A stretch of 47,454 bases of DNA from Gemmatimonadota bacterium (GCA_016871855.1 VHBQ01000014.1:1-47454), one strand, 5' to 3'; counted from the first letter of the stretch, positions 1-9,266 are shown. The notes: a model not told the origin generated them from the sequence alone. Made by a program: numbers and translations.

Positions 1-167
1 ACTCCTTCCGCGCCGATTGGCTGGTGATGTACCAACCCCAGCCCGGCACGGTGTTCTACGTCGGATACGGCGCCCGCATGACTGAGCCCGAGCCGATGAA
101 GTTCCGGGATCTCGTGCGGCGGGACGACGCGTTCTTTGTGAAGGCCAGCTACTTGTTCCGGAGGTAA
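1..167 (+). CDS. C-terminal fragment of a DUF5916-family outer-membrane protein (cut by window edge)
   Basis: Only the last 54 codons are present, in the frame starting at base 3 and ending at TAA 165-167. The peptide contains GTVFYVGYGAR and ends DAFFVKASYLFRR, the terminal beta-strand style of DUF5916/carbohydrate-binding-like outer-membrane proteins, where a near-terminal aromatic usually acts in barrel insertion. The next gene starts a few bases later on the same strand and belongs to the same family, so the two are probably tandem paralogues in one transcript. Family assignment rests on this short tail and on the neighbour. Confidence 0.6.
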   Translation, partial: SFRADWLVMYQPQPGTVFYVGYGARMTEPEPMKFRDLVRRDDAFFVKASYLFRR

Positions 168-172
168 GTGTG

Positions 173-2251
173 ATGACGTGGGATGGAGCGTCCTTGCGCC
201 GTGCGGGCTTCCTGCGGCAAGCGACTGCGGCCTTGGCGGCGTTGGCAGCACTCGCCGCTCTTCCCGATCCCGTCCAGCCCCAAAGCGCCTCCTCCACCGT
301 CCGGGCCCCCGCAGTCCGCGCCATCAAGGCTCCCGCCGTGGACGGGGTTGTGAAGGACGACGAGTGGAAGGGGGCGCCGGTCCTCGGAGACTTCGTGCAG
401 TTCCAGCCCGAGCGCGGCGCCCGGTCGAAGCACCGCACCGAAGTGCGGGTGCTCTACGACTCCACCACGCTCTACGTGGCGCTGCGGGCGTGGGACGCGG
501 AGCCGGTGATCGCGCAACTCACGCGCCGGGACGCGTCGCTGGATCAAGACGACGCTTTCGCCGTTCTGCTCGACACGTACGGTGATCGCCAGTCGGCCTA
601 CTTCTTCGCCGTCAACGCGCTGGGAACGCAGGCGGACCTGCGCATCGTGAACGACGGCCGCACGCAGGACGCATCCTGGGATGCGCCGTGGACGGTGCGC
701 GCGCGGCTGACGCCGGAGGGCTGGGAGGCGGAACTCGCCATTCCGTTTTCGTCCGTGCGGTTTGAGCCCGGGCGCGATCGCACGTGGCGCGTGAACTTCC
801 TGCGGAGTCGGCGGCGAACGTTCGAACTCTCCCACTGGTCCGGGCCCGTGAACGAGCCGTATCAGGTCTCCACGGCCGGGGAGCTCAGCGGTCTCAACCT
901 TGCGCGCCCGCCGCGGCGCCTTGAAGGGATCGCGTACGGCCTCTCCCGATCCCAGGAAGGCAGTGAGCCGTTCTGGGACGCCGGGCTGGACTTGCGGTGG
1001 GCGCTCACGCCTGGGATCTCGCTCGTCGGGACGGTGAATCCGGATTTCGCGACTATCGAGTCCGATCGGGAGACGGTCAACCTCACTCGATTCGAGCTCA
1101 GCCTCCCCGAGAAGCGGCCCTTCTTCCTCGAAGGAGCCGAGCTCTTCCGCCAGCGCATTCAGACGTTCTACTCGCGGCGCATCGCCGACATCGGCGGCGG
1201 CGGGCGCGTCGTGGGCAAGCGGGGGCCTTGGACCTTCTCGCTCATGGGCGCCGACGCCGAGGCGCGCGTCGGGACGGACTCCGTCGCCGCCGCGTACTCA
1301 GTGGGGCGGGTGCAGCGCGCATTCGGTCGCTCGAGCGTGGGCGCCACCTGGGCGGAACGGCGCATCGACGGCTCGGGGCAGGGATCGGCAGGATTGGACG
1401 CCACGCTGTTCTTCACGAAGACGCTGGGGTTCACCGGCCAGCTCATCCAGAGCTACGGCCCCTACGACGACGGAACGGCGGCCTTCTTCCTGCGTCCCTC
1501 CTACGATTCTCCCACCGGCCACTTCCACGTCCGCTACACCCATCTCGGCGAGCGCTTCGGCGACAACGTGAACGCCATCGGGTTCGTGCGCGACGACAAC
1601 CGCAGGGAGCTCGACGCGGCGTTGGAGAAGAAGGTGTGGCTCGAGTCCGGGTCCGTCGAGCAGCTCGGGTACGACTCGAACTACAACATCTACTGGGGAC
1701 AGGACGGCTCGCAGCGCAGCTGGCAGGTGGACCAGAGCGTTGACTTCCAGCTCCGGAATGGGTGGTCGCTCGCTGTGGGGCACTCCGAGGAGTTCAAGCG
1801 CTTCGAGAAGGACTTCCGCAACCGTGCCACCGAACTCAAGCTGGGCTACAACACGCGCGAGTACCGCTCGGCGACGGCGGGTGCGAAGTTCGGGCGGAAC
1901 TTCGACGCCGATTTCCTCCTCCTCGCCGCTGGGGCGCGGCTCAAGCCCACGGCCCAGTCGTCGGTGGAGTACCAGCTTGAGCGCCTGATGCTGGATCCGG
2001 ACCCCTCGAAGAACAGCACGTGGATCCACGTGGTGCGCGCCAGTCAGTTCTTCACGAGCGACCTGTATCTCCAGGCGTTCTACCAGACCAACTCGGTCAT
2101 CGATCGGCACAACCTGCACGCGGTGTTCGTCTGGCGCTACGACCCGCCGTTCGGCACGGTGCAGCTGGCCTTTCAGCGGGGCACGGCCGCGTTTGGCCAG
2201 GCATCACAGCAGGGGAACACGCTCTTCCTCAAGGCGACGCGGGTCTTCTGA
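173..2251 (+). CDS. DUF5916 family protein with N-terminal CBM9-like domain, predicted outer-membrane barrel
   Basis: A protein of about 692 residues. It has a hydrophobic Ala/Leu-rich signal peptide (about residues 15-38), then a carbohydrate-binding-family-9-like beta-sandwich (about 45-220, including APAVDGVVKDDEW and TLYVALRAWD), then a DUF5916 region that looks like a beta-barrel (FSLMGADAEAR, HFHVRYTHLGERF) and a C-terminal aromatic (KATRVF). These proteins are known as surface proteins of Bacteroidota, Gemmatimonadota and Acidobacteriota; their substrate is not established. The ATG at 173 is preferred over the adjacent GTG at 170 because GGAGG at 160-164 lies at ideal spacing. That Shine-Dalgarno sits inside the stop region of the upstream paralogue, which suggests cotranscription. 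Confidence 0.8.
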   Translation: MTWDGASLRRAGFLRQATAALAALAALAALPDPVQPQSASSTVRAPAVRAIKAPAVDGVVKDDEWKGAPVLGDFVQFQPERGARSKHRTEVRVLYDSTTLYVALRAWDAEPVIAQLTRRDASLDQDDAFAVLLDTYGDRQSAYFFAVNALGTQADLRIVNDGRTQDASWDAPWTVRARLTPEGWEAELAIPFSSVRFEPGRDRTWRVNFLRSRRRTFELSHWSGPVNEPYQVSTAGELSGLNLARPPRRLEGIAYGLSRSQEGSEPFWDAGLDLRWALTPGISLVGTVNPDFATIESDRETVNLTRFELSLPEKRPFFLEGAELFRQRIQTFYSRRIADIGGGGRVVGKRGPWTFSLMGADAEARVGTDSVAAAYSVGRVQRAFGRSSVGATWAERRIDGSGQGSAGLDATLFFTKTLGFTGQLIQSYGPYDDGTAAFFLRPSYDSPTGHFHVRYTHLGERFGDNVNAIGFVRDDNRRELDAALEKKVWLESGSVEQLGYDSNYNIYWGQDGSQRSWQVDQSVDFQLRNGWSLAVGHSEEFKRFEKDFRNRATELKLGYNTREYRSATAGAKFGRNFDADFLLLAAGARLKPTAQSSVEYQLERLMLDPDPSKNSTWIHVVRASQFFTSDLYLQAFYQTNSVIDRHNLHAVFVWRYDPPFGTVQLAFQRGTAAFGQASQQGNTLFLKATRVF

Positions 2252-2415
2252 CGGGCGGCGCCGGCGCCCTGGACGAGGGACGCGCCGGCCGGCGTGGCCC
2301 CCTCCGTCCGCCGCGTCCCGCGGTTAGCTTTATGGAGGTGCTGGCGGCAACGCCGCACGCGTGTCGGTTCGCGTCCGCTTGGCGTGGGCCGTCGATACGG
2401 CCCCCGACCAGGCGC

Positions 2416-2429
2416 CCGATTCGAATCGG
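2416..2429. promoter_or_regulatory. 14-bp perfect palindrome upstream of the FNR-like gene
   Basis: CCGATTCGAATCGG is a perfect palindrome about 33 bp before the ATG at 2462. It could be a regulator-binding site for the flavoprotein gene. The regulator is unknown, and a chance palindrome cannot be excluded. Confidence 0.3.
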
Positions 2430-2461
2430 ACGCGCCGACGACCGTATGCCAGGAGAACACG

Positions 2462-3319
2462 ATGCAGCTGAAGGACTACGACACGACCCAGAAGCGGAGC
2501 GCGCGGGTGCTGAGTTCGACGCGCGTCACCCCCGACAGCAGCGACACGGAGCTGCGGCACATTGACCTCGCCGTGGATGACGGCAAGTTCAGCTACCACG
2601 TGGGGCAGAGCATCGGCGTGCTCGTGCCGGGGCCGCATGAGTTCGGCCGGAAGGAGTACCTGCGCCTCTACTCGATCGCCGGCGGCGGCCAGAGTGCCGA
2701 CGCGAAGCCGCTGATTTCACTGTTGGTCAAGCGCTGCTCGTACGTCGACGACTTCAACGGCCAGCGCTATGACGGCAAGGCGTCCCACTTCCTCTGCGAC
2801 CTGAAGGCCGGCGACACGGTGACACTGGTCGGTCCCTTTGGCCTGGCGTTTACCCTCCCCGCAGACAAAGGCGCCAACCTGCTGATGATCGGGCTGGGCA
2901 CCGGGATCGCGCCGTTCCGCGCGTTCGTCAAGCACATCTACAGCGACCTCGGCGGCTGGAAGGGCAAGGTGCGGCTCTATCACGGCGCCATGCGCGGGAT
3001 CGAGCTCGCCTATATGAACGAGCAGAACGACGACCTGAAGTACTACTACGACCAGGAGACGTTCAAGGCGTTCGAGGCCGTCAGTCCGCGCCCGCACTTC
3101 GACGTGCCGGTGGACCTGGCCGGCGCCATCGCAAAGAACGGCGAGGAGGTGTGGGCCATGCTGCGCGATCGGCGGACGTACGTCTACGTGGCCGGCCTGC
3201 AGCAGATCAGCAAGCAGTTCGACGAGGCGATGGTGAAGATCGTCGGCTCGGCGGCGGAGTATGAGCAGCAGCGGGCGAAGCTGGTCGAGGAGGGGCGCTG
3301 GGCTGAACTGATCTACTGA
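2462..3319 (+). CDS. Ferredoxin/flavodoxin-NADP+ reductase-like flavoprotein
   Basis: A protein of 285 residues. The FAD-binding beta-barrel has the signature RLYSIA (residues 68-73, the RxYS motif). The NADP-binding domain has GLGTGIAPFR (144-153), and the chain ends in an aromatic Tyr (WAELIY), as in plant-type ferredoxin-NADP+ reductases, where that residue stacks on the flavin. The expected role is two-electron/one-electron transfer between NADP(H) and ferredoxin or flavodoxin in the cytoplasm. The start at 2462 follows an AGGAGA ribosome-binding site; a longer reading frame upstream is not supported. No ferredoxin partner is adjacent, so the acceptor is unknown. The BoxA/PetH-like branch is possible, but the finer class cannot be fixed by eye. 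Confidence 0.85.
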   Translation: MQLKDYDTTQKRSARVLSSTRVTPDSSDTELRHIDLAVDDGKFSYHVGQSIGVLVPGPHEFGRKEYLRLYSIAGGGQSADAKPLISLLVKRCSYVDDFNGQRYDGKASHFLCDLKAGDTVTLVGPFGLAFTLPADKGANLLMIGLGTGIAPFRAFVKHIYSDLGGWKGKVRLYHGAMRGIELAYMNEQNDDLKYYYDQETFKAFEAVSPRPHFDVPVDLAGAIAKNGEEVWAMLRDRRTYVYVAGLQQISKQFDEAMVKIVGSAAEYEQQRAKLVEEGRWAELIY

Positions 3320-3366
3320 GCGTCGCGCCTCGTCAACGCCAGCCACCCGTTTCGGCGGTGATTGCC

Positions 3367-4476
3367 ATGACATTCGATCAGCTTGAAACCCCCGTGCCGC
3401 TCGTCGATCTCGACGTGATGGCGCGCAATCTCGACGCGATGCAGGCGTACGCGGACCAGCACCAGTTGCAGCTTCGTCCGCACACCAAGACCCACAAGTC
3501 ACTGCACGTGGGGCGCGAGCAGATGACGCGCGGCGCCGCCGGGCTCACCTGCGCCACGCCGCACGAGGCCACGGTGATGCAGCACGTCACCGATGACCTG
3601 CTCGTCGCGTATCCCGTCGTCGGCCACGCCAAGCTCGACCGGCTGTTCACCGTCCGCGACGAGGTCGCCCTGCGCGTGCAGCTCGACAACGCCGAGGCGA
3701 TCGACCAGCTGTATGCGGCGGCGGTGCGGCACGACCGCGCGGTGGCCGTGACGGTGGAGTTCGACGCCGGGATGCACCGCGTCGGCGTGCCGTCACTCGA
3801 CGACGCCATCGCGCTGGCCCATATGGTGCGGGCCAACCCGCCGCTCGAGTTCTCGGGGATCGCGTTCTACCCCGGGCACATCCGCGAGCCGGTGACATCG
3901 CAGGACGCCGCGCTCGAGCGGTTGCGGCACAAGGTCGCGCAGGCCGTCCAGGCGTTCACCGAGGCCGGCATGCCGCCCGCGGTGGTGAGCGGCGGCTCGA
4001 CGCCGACGATGTGGCGGTCGCACGAGCTCACCGGCATCACGGAGATCCGCCCCGGAACCTACGTGTACAACGACCGCACCACGGCGGAGATTGGCGCCTG
4101 CAAATGGGAGGACTGCGCCTTCACCGTGCTCGCGACCGTGGTGAGCACGAGCGTGCGGGGGCAGGCGGTGATTGACGCGGGGACCAAGGCGCTCGGCCGA
4201 GAGCCCATTCGCGGCGCCAACGGGGAAGGGTGGGGGGCGCTGCTCGATCGTCCCGAGGTCGTGGTCGCGCGCATGAGCGAAGAGCACGGCATCCTCGACC
4301 TCACCACCAGCGACTGGCGCCCGCAGGTCGGCGAGCAGGTGCGCGTGGTTCCCAACCACGTCTGCATCGTGACGCACCTCAACGACGTCATCTTCGGCGT
4401 GCGCGGCGGCGAGGTCGTGACGAGTTGGACGGTGGATGCGCGCGGCCGCGGATATGGGGCGTTGATCGGGGTGTAA
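3367..4476 (+). CDS. D-serine dehydratase / D-threonine aldolase family PLP enzyme (DSD1-like)
   Basis: A protein of 369 residues with an alanine-racemase-like N-terminal barrel and a C-terminal beta-domain. The motif RPHTKTHK (residues 37-44) carries the PLP lysine, expected at Lys41. The metal site near the C-terminus is PNHVC (His331-x-Cys333). In this fold, a His/Cys pair is the zinc ligand set reported for eukaryotic-type D-serine dehydratase, while D-threonine aldolases use His/Asp, so the sequence leans towards D-serine (or D-threo-hydroxy amino acid) dehydratase. ATG 3367 is chosen over an in-frame GTG at 3358 because GGCGGTGA precedes it. The gene lies just downstream of the reductase on the same strand, but no functional link is evident. 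Confidence 0.8.
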   Translation: MTFDQLETPVPLVDLDVMARNLDAMQAYADQHQLQLRPHTKTHKSLHVGREQMTRGAAGLTCATPHEATVMQHVTDDLLVAYPVVGHAKLDRLFTVRDEVALRVQLDNAEAIDQLYAAAVRHDRAVAVTVEFDAGMHRVGVPSLDDAIALAHMVRANPPLEFSGIAFYPGHIREPVTSQDAALERLRHKVAQAVQAFTEAGMPPAVVSGGSTPTMWRSHELTGITEIRPGTYVYNDRTTAEIGACKWEDCAFTVLATVVSTSVRGQAVIDAGTKALGREPIRGANGEGWGALLDRPEVVVARMSEEHGILDLTTSDWRPQVGEQVRVVPNHVCIVTHLNDVIFGVRGGEVVTSWTVDARGRGYGALIGV

Positions 4477-4590
4477 CTGCCACCACGAAGGACGAAGAGC
4501 GCGAAGGGGGGCCACGGCGACCTTCAGCCGCTAGACCGCCGCGTCAGAGCGCGCGTTGGCGCACCGGTCGAACATCCACGCGGCCATGAA

Positions 4591-4688
4591 GGTGACGGTG
4601 GACGGTGGACGGTGGACGGTGGAGAAGCGACCGCCCGCCGTCGACCATCCACCGTCTACCGTCTACCGTCAACCGTCCACCGTCACCA
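4591..4688. repeat. Heptamer-built giant inverted repeat between convergent genes
   Basis: The left arm (4591-4623) consists of four ACGGTGG heptamers. The right arm (4647-4688) is the reverse complement, built from five variants (ACGGTGG, ACGGTTG, ACGGTAG). The loop is about 23 nt. It lies between the PLP enzyme (+, ending 4476) and the VPS10 gene (-, stop at 4694) and could form a long hairpin for either transcript. There is no clear T-tract, so a canonical terminator role is uncertain. The preceding bases 4479-4520 hold a CACGAAGGACGAAG-type repeat resembling the one at 26035-26220. Confidence 0.75.
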
Positions 4689-4693
4689 TCCCA

Positions 4694-7600
4694 TCACGGA
4701 ACCCTGCCCGGGGTGTATGGCGCCCCCGCTTTCTCCAGCGCCGCCTCGATCTTCGGGATGGTCTCCTGCACCAGCGTCCGCAGCGTCGCGCGCTGGGCCG
4801 TGAACTGCGACTCGGCGATGTCCAGGTCGCGGATCATCGTGTTGGTGGGCGGGCCCAGCGTGCGTCCCATGTCCACCTGCACGCGGCTGCCGATGGAGGG
4901 GGGCGTGGCCTCATTGCGGCCGGCGAGGATGTTGTCGCCGCGCAGCGCCTCGAGCACGCTCTCGATCACCGTGATCGCCGTGCGCACGTCGGCCTGCACC
5001 GGCGCCGGCACCGCCGGCGCCTGGTCGGCCGCCCGCTTCATCGCGTCGAGGCGCGTCTGCGTGGTGGTGGCCAGTTCAAGCGCGCCGCTGACCAAACGCT
5101 GCAGTTCCTGCTGGCGCGCCATGAATTTTGCGCGCGCCGCGTGATCGGCCATGGTCACGGTGCCGGCCGGATCGTTGAGCACCTCGATGCCCTGCCGCGT
5201 GCCGATGGGCGTCACCACGCCGTCCACGCGGGTGGCGACGGTCACAGTGTACTTGCCGGGGACGGCGTACGGGCCGGTGGGGCCGCCACCACCTTCGCCC
5301 TCGCCCTCACCACCAGGCGCACGGGGACGGGCCAAGGACGTCGCGGCGAAGCGCAGGTCCCACGCCACGCGCTGGAAGCCCTTGCCAGTCGGCCCGTTCA
5401 GCGTCCGGATCGGCGCGCCCGTGGAGTCGTAGATGGTGAGGATCACCGTCGGCGGCTCCTCGCGCGCCTCGGCCTTCAACGCATCGAGTGCGGGATAGGT
5501 GATGGTCTTGCCCGCCTTGTCCGCGGCCTTCTCCGCTTCCACGCGCTTGGCCTGCTTGGTGCGCAGCGCCTCAGGCAGGTAGTAGGTGATGACCGCCCCG
5601 AACGGCGGGTTGTCGGCCGTGAAGAAGTTCTCGCCCTGGAAGCTCTTGCCGCGCCCGCCGTAGTTCTGCGAGGTCTGGTACAGCCAGGTGCGGCGCACCG
5701 GTTCCACGCTGGCCGCCTTGAGTGTCGCCGCCGAGGCGCGCCGCAGCGGGGTGTAGTCGTCCATGACGTAGAAGCCGCGCCCGAATGTCGCGATGACGAG
5801 GTCGTGCTCGCGCTTCTGGATGGCGAGGTCGCGCACGGAGATGGTTGGGAGGCCGGGCAGCTTGAACCAATGCTTGCCGCCATCCTTGCTCGCCCAGGCG
5901 CCGAACTCCGTTCCCGCGAAGAGCAGGTTCGGGTCCACGTGGTCCTCGGCGAACGCGTGCGTGGATCCGCGCGCCGGAAGGTTGCCCGTCACCGACGTCC
6001 ACGTGCGCCCCGCGTCGCTGCTCTTGGCGAGGTACGGCCTGAAATCGCCGTTCTGGTGGTTCGTCGCCGCCACATACACCGTGCGCGCGTCGTGCTCCGA
6101 CGCCCGAATGCGTGCGATGTAGGCGTCCTTGGGCACGCCGGGAATGGAGTCCACCCGGCGCCAGTTCTTGCCGCCATCCTCGCTCACCTGCACAAGGCCG
6201 TCATCGGTGCCGATGTAGAGCATGCCCTCCTGCTTCGGCGACTCGGCGATGGCGCTGATGTTGCCGTAGAGCGCGGTGCTCTGGTTCTTCGCCACCGCGT
6301 CCGGTCCCCACACCTTGCCCATCACCGGCTGCAGGTTGCGCTCGATCTGGCGCGACATGTCGGGGGTCAGCGCCGTCCACGTATTGCCGCGGTCGTCGCT
6401 GCGGTACAGCCGCTGCGACGCCGTGTAGAGGCGCGTGTGCAGGTGCGGCGAGATGATGATCGGCGTGTCCCAGTTCCAGCGTGCCGGCGGCTCACCGGGC
6501 TCGGTCGTCGGCTTGATGCCGATACGCTGCCCCGTGCGGCGGTCCACCCGGACCATGGCGCCGTGCTGGGCCTCGGCATAGATGGTGTTCGGATCGGTCG
6601 GATCCACGCGCGACACAAACCCGTCGCCGCCCTGCGTCACGACCCAATCCTGGTTCAGGATGCCGTGGTCGGAGCGCGTGCGCGACGGACCGTGCAGCGA
6701 GTAGTTGTCCTGCGTGCCGCCGACGATGTTGTAGAAGGGCAGGTCGTAGTCCACGTCCACGTCGTAGAACTGCGTGATCGGCAGGTTCTCGTAGAACACC
6801 CACGTCCCGCCGCGGTCCCAGCTGCGGTACAATCCGCCGTCGTTGCCGATGAGCAGGTGGTCCGTGTTCTTCGGGTCCACCCACAGGATGTGGTTGTCCA
6901 CGTGCATGCTGCGCTGGCCGAGGGGGCGCAGCGTACGGCCGCCGTCGTCGGAGACCTGCTGGATCACGTCGGGGATGTAGATGCGGTTCACGTCCACGGG
7001 GTCGGCCCAGACCTGTCCGTAGAACATGGAGCCCTGGTTGTAGTCGCTGCGCTTCTCCCAGGTCACGCCGTTGTCGCTGGAGCGGTAAATCCCGCCTTTG
7101 CGGTTCGCCGCCTCGACGTTGGCGTACACGATGTTCGGGTTGACCGGCGAGATGGCGATGCCGATGCGCCCGAGTTCCTCGCTGGGAAGCCCCGTGTTCA
7201 CCTTCGCCCACGTCTTGCCGCCGTCGGTCGAGCGGTGGATGGCGCTTTCCGGGCCGCCATTGATGAACGTGAAGAAGTGGCGGCGACGCTGGTATGACGT
7301 CGCAAGCACCACCTTGGGGTTGCGCGGATCCACCTCCACGTCGCTGACGCCGGTGTGCTCGCTGATCTTGAGCACCTGTTCCCACGTCTTGCCGCCGTCA
7401 ATCGTCTTGTACAGGCCGCGGTCGCCCCCCGCGCTCCAGAGCGGCCCCTGCGCGGCGACGTACACGATGTCGCTGTTCGTCGGGTCCACCACGATCTTGC
7501 CGATGTGTTCCGACTGCTTGAGGCCGACGTGCTTCCACGAGCGGCCTTGGTCCTCGGACTTGTAGACGCCATCGCCGTAGGCCACGGAGCGCAGCGAGTT

Positions 7601-8002
7601 GTTCTCGCCCGTGCCGACCCAGACGATGTTGGGATTGCGCTGGTCGATGGTGATCCAGCCGATCGAGTACGATCCTTCGCGGTCGAAGGTCGGCTGCCAG
7701 GTGGCGCCGCCGTTGACCGTCTTCCAGAGGTTTCCGGACGCCGCCCCCACGTAGATGATGGCCGGGTTGTGCGGATGCACGGCGAGCGCGCCGATGCGTC
7801 CCGAGGTCATGGCCGGGCCGACGTTGCGCGCGCGCAGGCCGCCGAACGCCTCGGTGGTGAACGGCGAGCGGGGCGTCGTGTCGGCGGGGGCCTTCGCGGC
7901 CGGCGCGGCGGCGGGCTTGGTCGGAGCGCCTGTCTGTGCGAAAAGGCTGAACGGAATGGCGAGCAGCAGCGCGCGCAAGAATGCGATTCTGGAGCGAGTC
8001 AT
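4694..8002 (-). CDS. Large secreted VPS10/sortilin-type BNR-repeat protein, copy 1
   Basis: A protein of 1102 residues. It has a signal peptide (about 1-22, ending FSLFAQ), then many BNR/Asp-box repeats of the S-x-D-x-G-x-x-W type (VNGGATW, SEDQGRSW, TIDGGKTW, SSDNGVTW), the hallmark of a sortilin/VPS10-like beta-propeller. Next comes GRGFYVMDDYTPLR, a Gly/Glu-rich linker (GEGEGEGGGG) and a helical C-terminus. Such proteins are often labelled glycosyl hydrolases, but no catalytic set can be seen. They are abundant in Gemmatimonadota and Acidobacteriota and presumed periplasmic or surface-located. A paralogue lies at 9315-12512 with the exchanger gene between, indicating an old duplication. 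No obvious Shine-Dalgarno precedes the ATG at 8002. Confidence 0.8.
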   Translation of the reverse strand: MTRSRIAFLRALLLAIPFSLFAQTGAPTKPAAAPAAKAPADTTPRSPFTTEAFGGLRARNVGPAMTSGRIGALAVHPHNPAIIYVGAASGNLWKTVNGGATWQPTFDREGSYSIGWITIDQRNPNIVWVGTGENNSLRSVAYGDGVYKSEDQGRSWKHVGLKQSEHIGKIVVDPTNSDIVYVAAQGPLWSAGGDRGLYKTIDGGKTWEQVLKISEHTGVSDVEVDPRNPKVVLATSYQRRRHFFTFINGGPESAIHRSTDGGKTWAKVNTGLPSEELGRIGIAISPVNPNIVYANVEAANRKGGIYRSSDNGVTWEKRSDYNQGSMFYGQVWADPVDVNRIYIPDVIQQVSDDGGRTLRPLGQRSMHVDNHILWVDPKNTDHLLIGNDGGLYRSWDRGGTWVFYENLPITQFYDVDVDYDLPFYNIVGGTQDNYSLHGPSRTRSDHGILNQDWVVTQGGDGFVSRVDPTDPNTIYAEAQHGAMVRVDRRTGQRIGIKPTTEPGEPPARWNWDTPIIISPHLHTRLYTASQRLYRSDDRGNTWTALTPDMSRQIERNLQPVMGKVWGPDAVAKNQSTALYGNISAIAESPKQEGMLYIGTDDGLVQVSEDGGKNWRRVDSIPGVPKDAYIARIRASEHDARTVYVAATNHQNGDFRPYLAKSSDAGRTWTSVTGNLPARGSTHAFAEDHVDPNLLFAGTEFGAWASKDGGKHWFKLPGLPTISVRDLAIQKREHDLVIATFGRGFYVMDDYTPLRRASAATLKAASVEPVRRTWLYQTSQNYGGRGKSFQGENFFTADNPPFGAVITYYLPEALRTKQAKRVEAEKAADKAGKTITYPALDALKAEAREEPPTVILTIYDSTGAPIRTLNGPTGKGFQRVAWDLRFAATSLARPRAPGGEGEGEGGGGPTGPYAVPGKYTVTVATRVDGVVTPIGTRQGIEVLNDPAGTVTMADHAARAKFMARQQELQRLVSGALELATTTQTRLDAMKRAADQAPAVPAPVQADVRTAITVIESVLEALRGDNILAGRNEATPPSIGSRVQVDMGRTLGPPTNTMIRDLDIAESQFTAQRATLRTLVQETIPKIEAALEKAGAPYTPGRVP

Positions 8003-8142
8003 GGATTGGGCGGGAAGAAGAGCAATGGCCTCAAGCGACTGCCGGAACAGCCCATAAGGTCGCGCGTTTCAGGTGCGCCTGCCAGCGCGAGTTGGATCCG
8101 GCGCCTCCGGCGGGCGTTCGTGAGCGGTGCCCCGCCGCCGAT

Positions 8143-9105
8143 CTACCCGGTCGCTGATGGCCCGCGCAGCAGGACCAGCGTGTAGACGACGTAAAGCCCG
8201 GTAAACCAGGCGCCAGCGGCCCGGCCGATGTGTCCGCGTCGCAGCAGGAAAGGCACGAGCAGCACGGCCACCGCGACGCTCACCCAGACGTCCACGGTCG
8301 CCATCTGCGCCGCCACCGTGATGGGGCGCAGCACCGCCGTGACGCCAATGATGCTGAGGATGTTGAAGATGCCGCTCCCCACGACATTGCCCACCGCGAC
8401 ATCGGAGTGTCCGCGGAAGGCGGCCATGACGCTCGTGGCGAGTTCCGGCAACGAGGTGCCCACCGCGACCAGCGTGAGGCCGATTACCGCCTCCGACATG
8501 CCGTACGCCCGGGCAACCTCGATCGCGCCAGCCAGGAGGAACCGCGAGCCCACGATCAGCAGGCTGAGCCCGACGGCGAGGTACGCGAGCCCCGCCCACA
8601 GTGACGACGGCGCCGAGACTTCGTCCGCTTCACGCCCGTGCAGGTCGGCCTCGGGCGAACCGGGGTGCTGCAGTTCGGCGCGATACGACAGCACGACGTA
8701 CGCAATGATGCCCGCGATGAACACCACGCCGACGGTGGCGCCGATCGTCGCGGCTTGGGCGAGCAAGGCGAGCGCGACGGACGCGCCGATGAGCACGTAG
8801 GTGTCGCGCCGCAGACTGGGCGGGTTGACGGTGATCGGAGCAACCAGGGCGGTGATCCCAAGCACGCCAAGCACGTTGAAGACGTTGCTTCCCACCACGT
8901 TGCCGAGGGCGATGTCCGAGCTGCCGGCGAGCGCGGCGTTCACGCTCACCACCAGCTCCGGCGCCGACGTGCAGAAGGCGACGATGGTCATGCCGATCAG
9001 CAGCGGCGAGAGGCCGAACCGCTTGGCGACAGCGACGGCGCCCTTGACGAGCAGCTCACCGCCGCCGAAGAGCAGGACGAACCCGATGCCGGCAGACAGG
9101 TACAT
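8143..9105 (-). CDS. Calcium/sodium antiporter, CaCA family (YrbG-like)
   Basis: A membrane protein of 320 residues with about ten hydrophobic segments and the two alpha-repeats that define the Ca2+/cation antiporter family: GMTIVAFCTSAPELVVS with GNVVGSNVFN in the first half, and GLTLVAVGTSLPELATS with GNVVGSGIFN in the second. The acidic Glu of each S/L-A/P-E-L motif is the expected cation ligand. The halves are joined by a hydrophilic loop (about residues 150-170, rich in Glu/Asp). It would exchange Ca2+ (or another cation) for Na+ or H+ across the inner membrane. It sits between the two VPS10 paralogues on the same strand, so it may be cotranscribed with copy 1 downstream. Confidence 0.9.
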   Translation of the reverse strand: MYLSAGIGFVLLFGGGELLVKGAVAVAKRFGLSPLLIGMTIVAFCTSAPELVVSVNAALAGSSDIALGNVVGSNVFNVLGVLGITALVAPITVNPPSLRRDTYVLIGASVALALLAQAATIGATVGVVFIAGIIAYVVLSYRAELQHPGSPEADLHGREADEVSAPSSLWAGLAYLAVGLSLLIVGSRFLLAGAIEVARAYGMSEAVIGLTLVAVGTSLPELATSVMAAFRGHSDVAVGNVVGSGIFNILSIIGVTAVLRPITVAAQMATVDVWVSVAVAVLLVPFLLRRGHIGRAAGAWFTGLYVVYTLVLLRGPSATG

Positions 9106-9266
9106 CGCGGGCGACTCAGTCGTTGAGGACGGAGGATGTGCCAGCCGGTGGCTGGCGGTTGGGGCGCGCGGCAGACCGCCGGACCAGTGAACGTTAAGAA
9201 GGGTGCCGCGATCTCGATACCGGGGCGCAGGGGGGCTAAGGGGCGGGCTTCACCCGCGGAAACGAA

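Noticed and set aside
2411..2435. tRNA T-loop-like GATTCGAATCGG
   Set aside because: It is a simple palindrome; no cloverleaf, acceptor stem or anticodon arm can be formed around it.
4556..7297. A 913-codon open frame on the plus strand opposite the VPS10 gene
   Set aside because: The translation is Arg/His/Val-rich low-complexity sequence typical of the antisense of a GC-rich gene, whereas the minus-strand frame shows clear Asp-box repeats.
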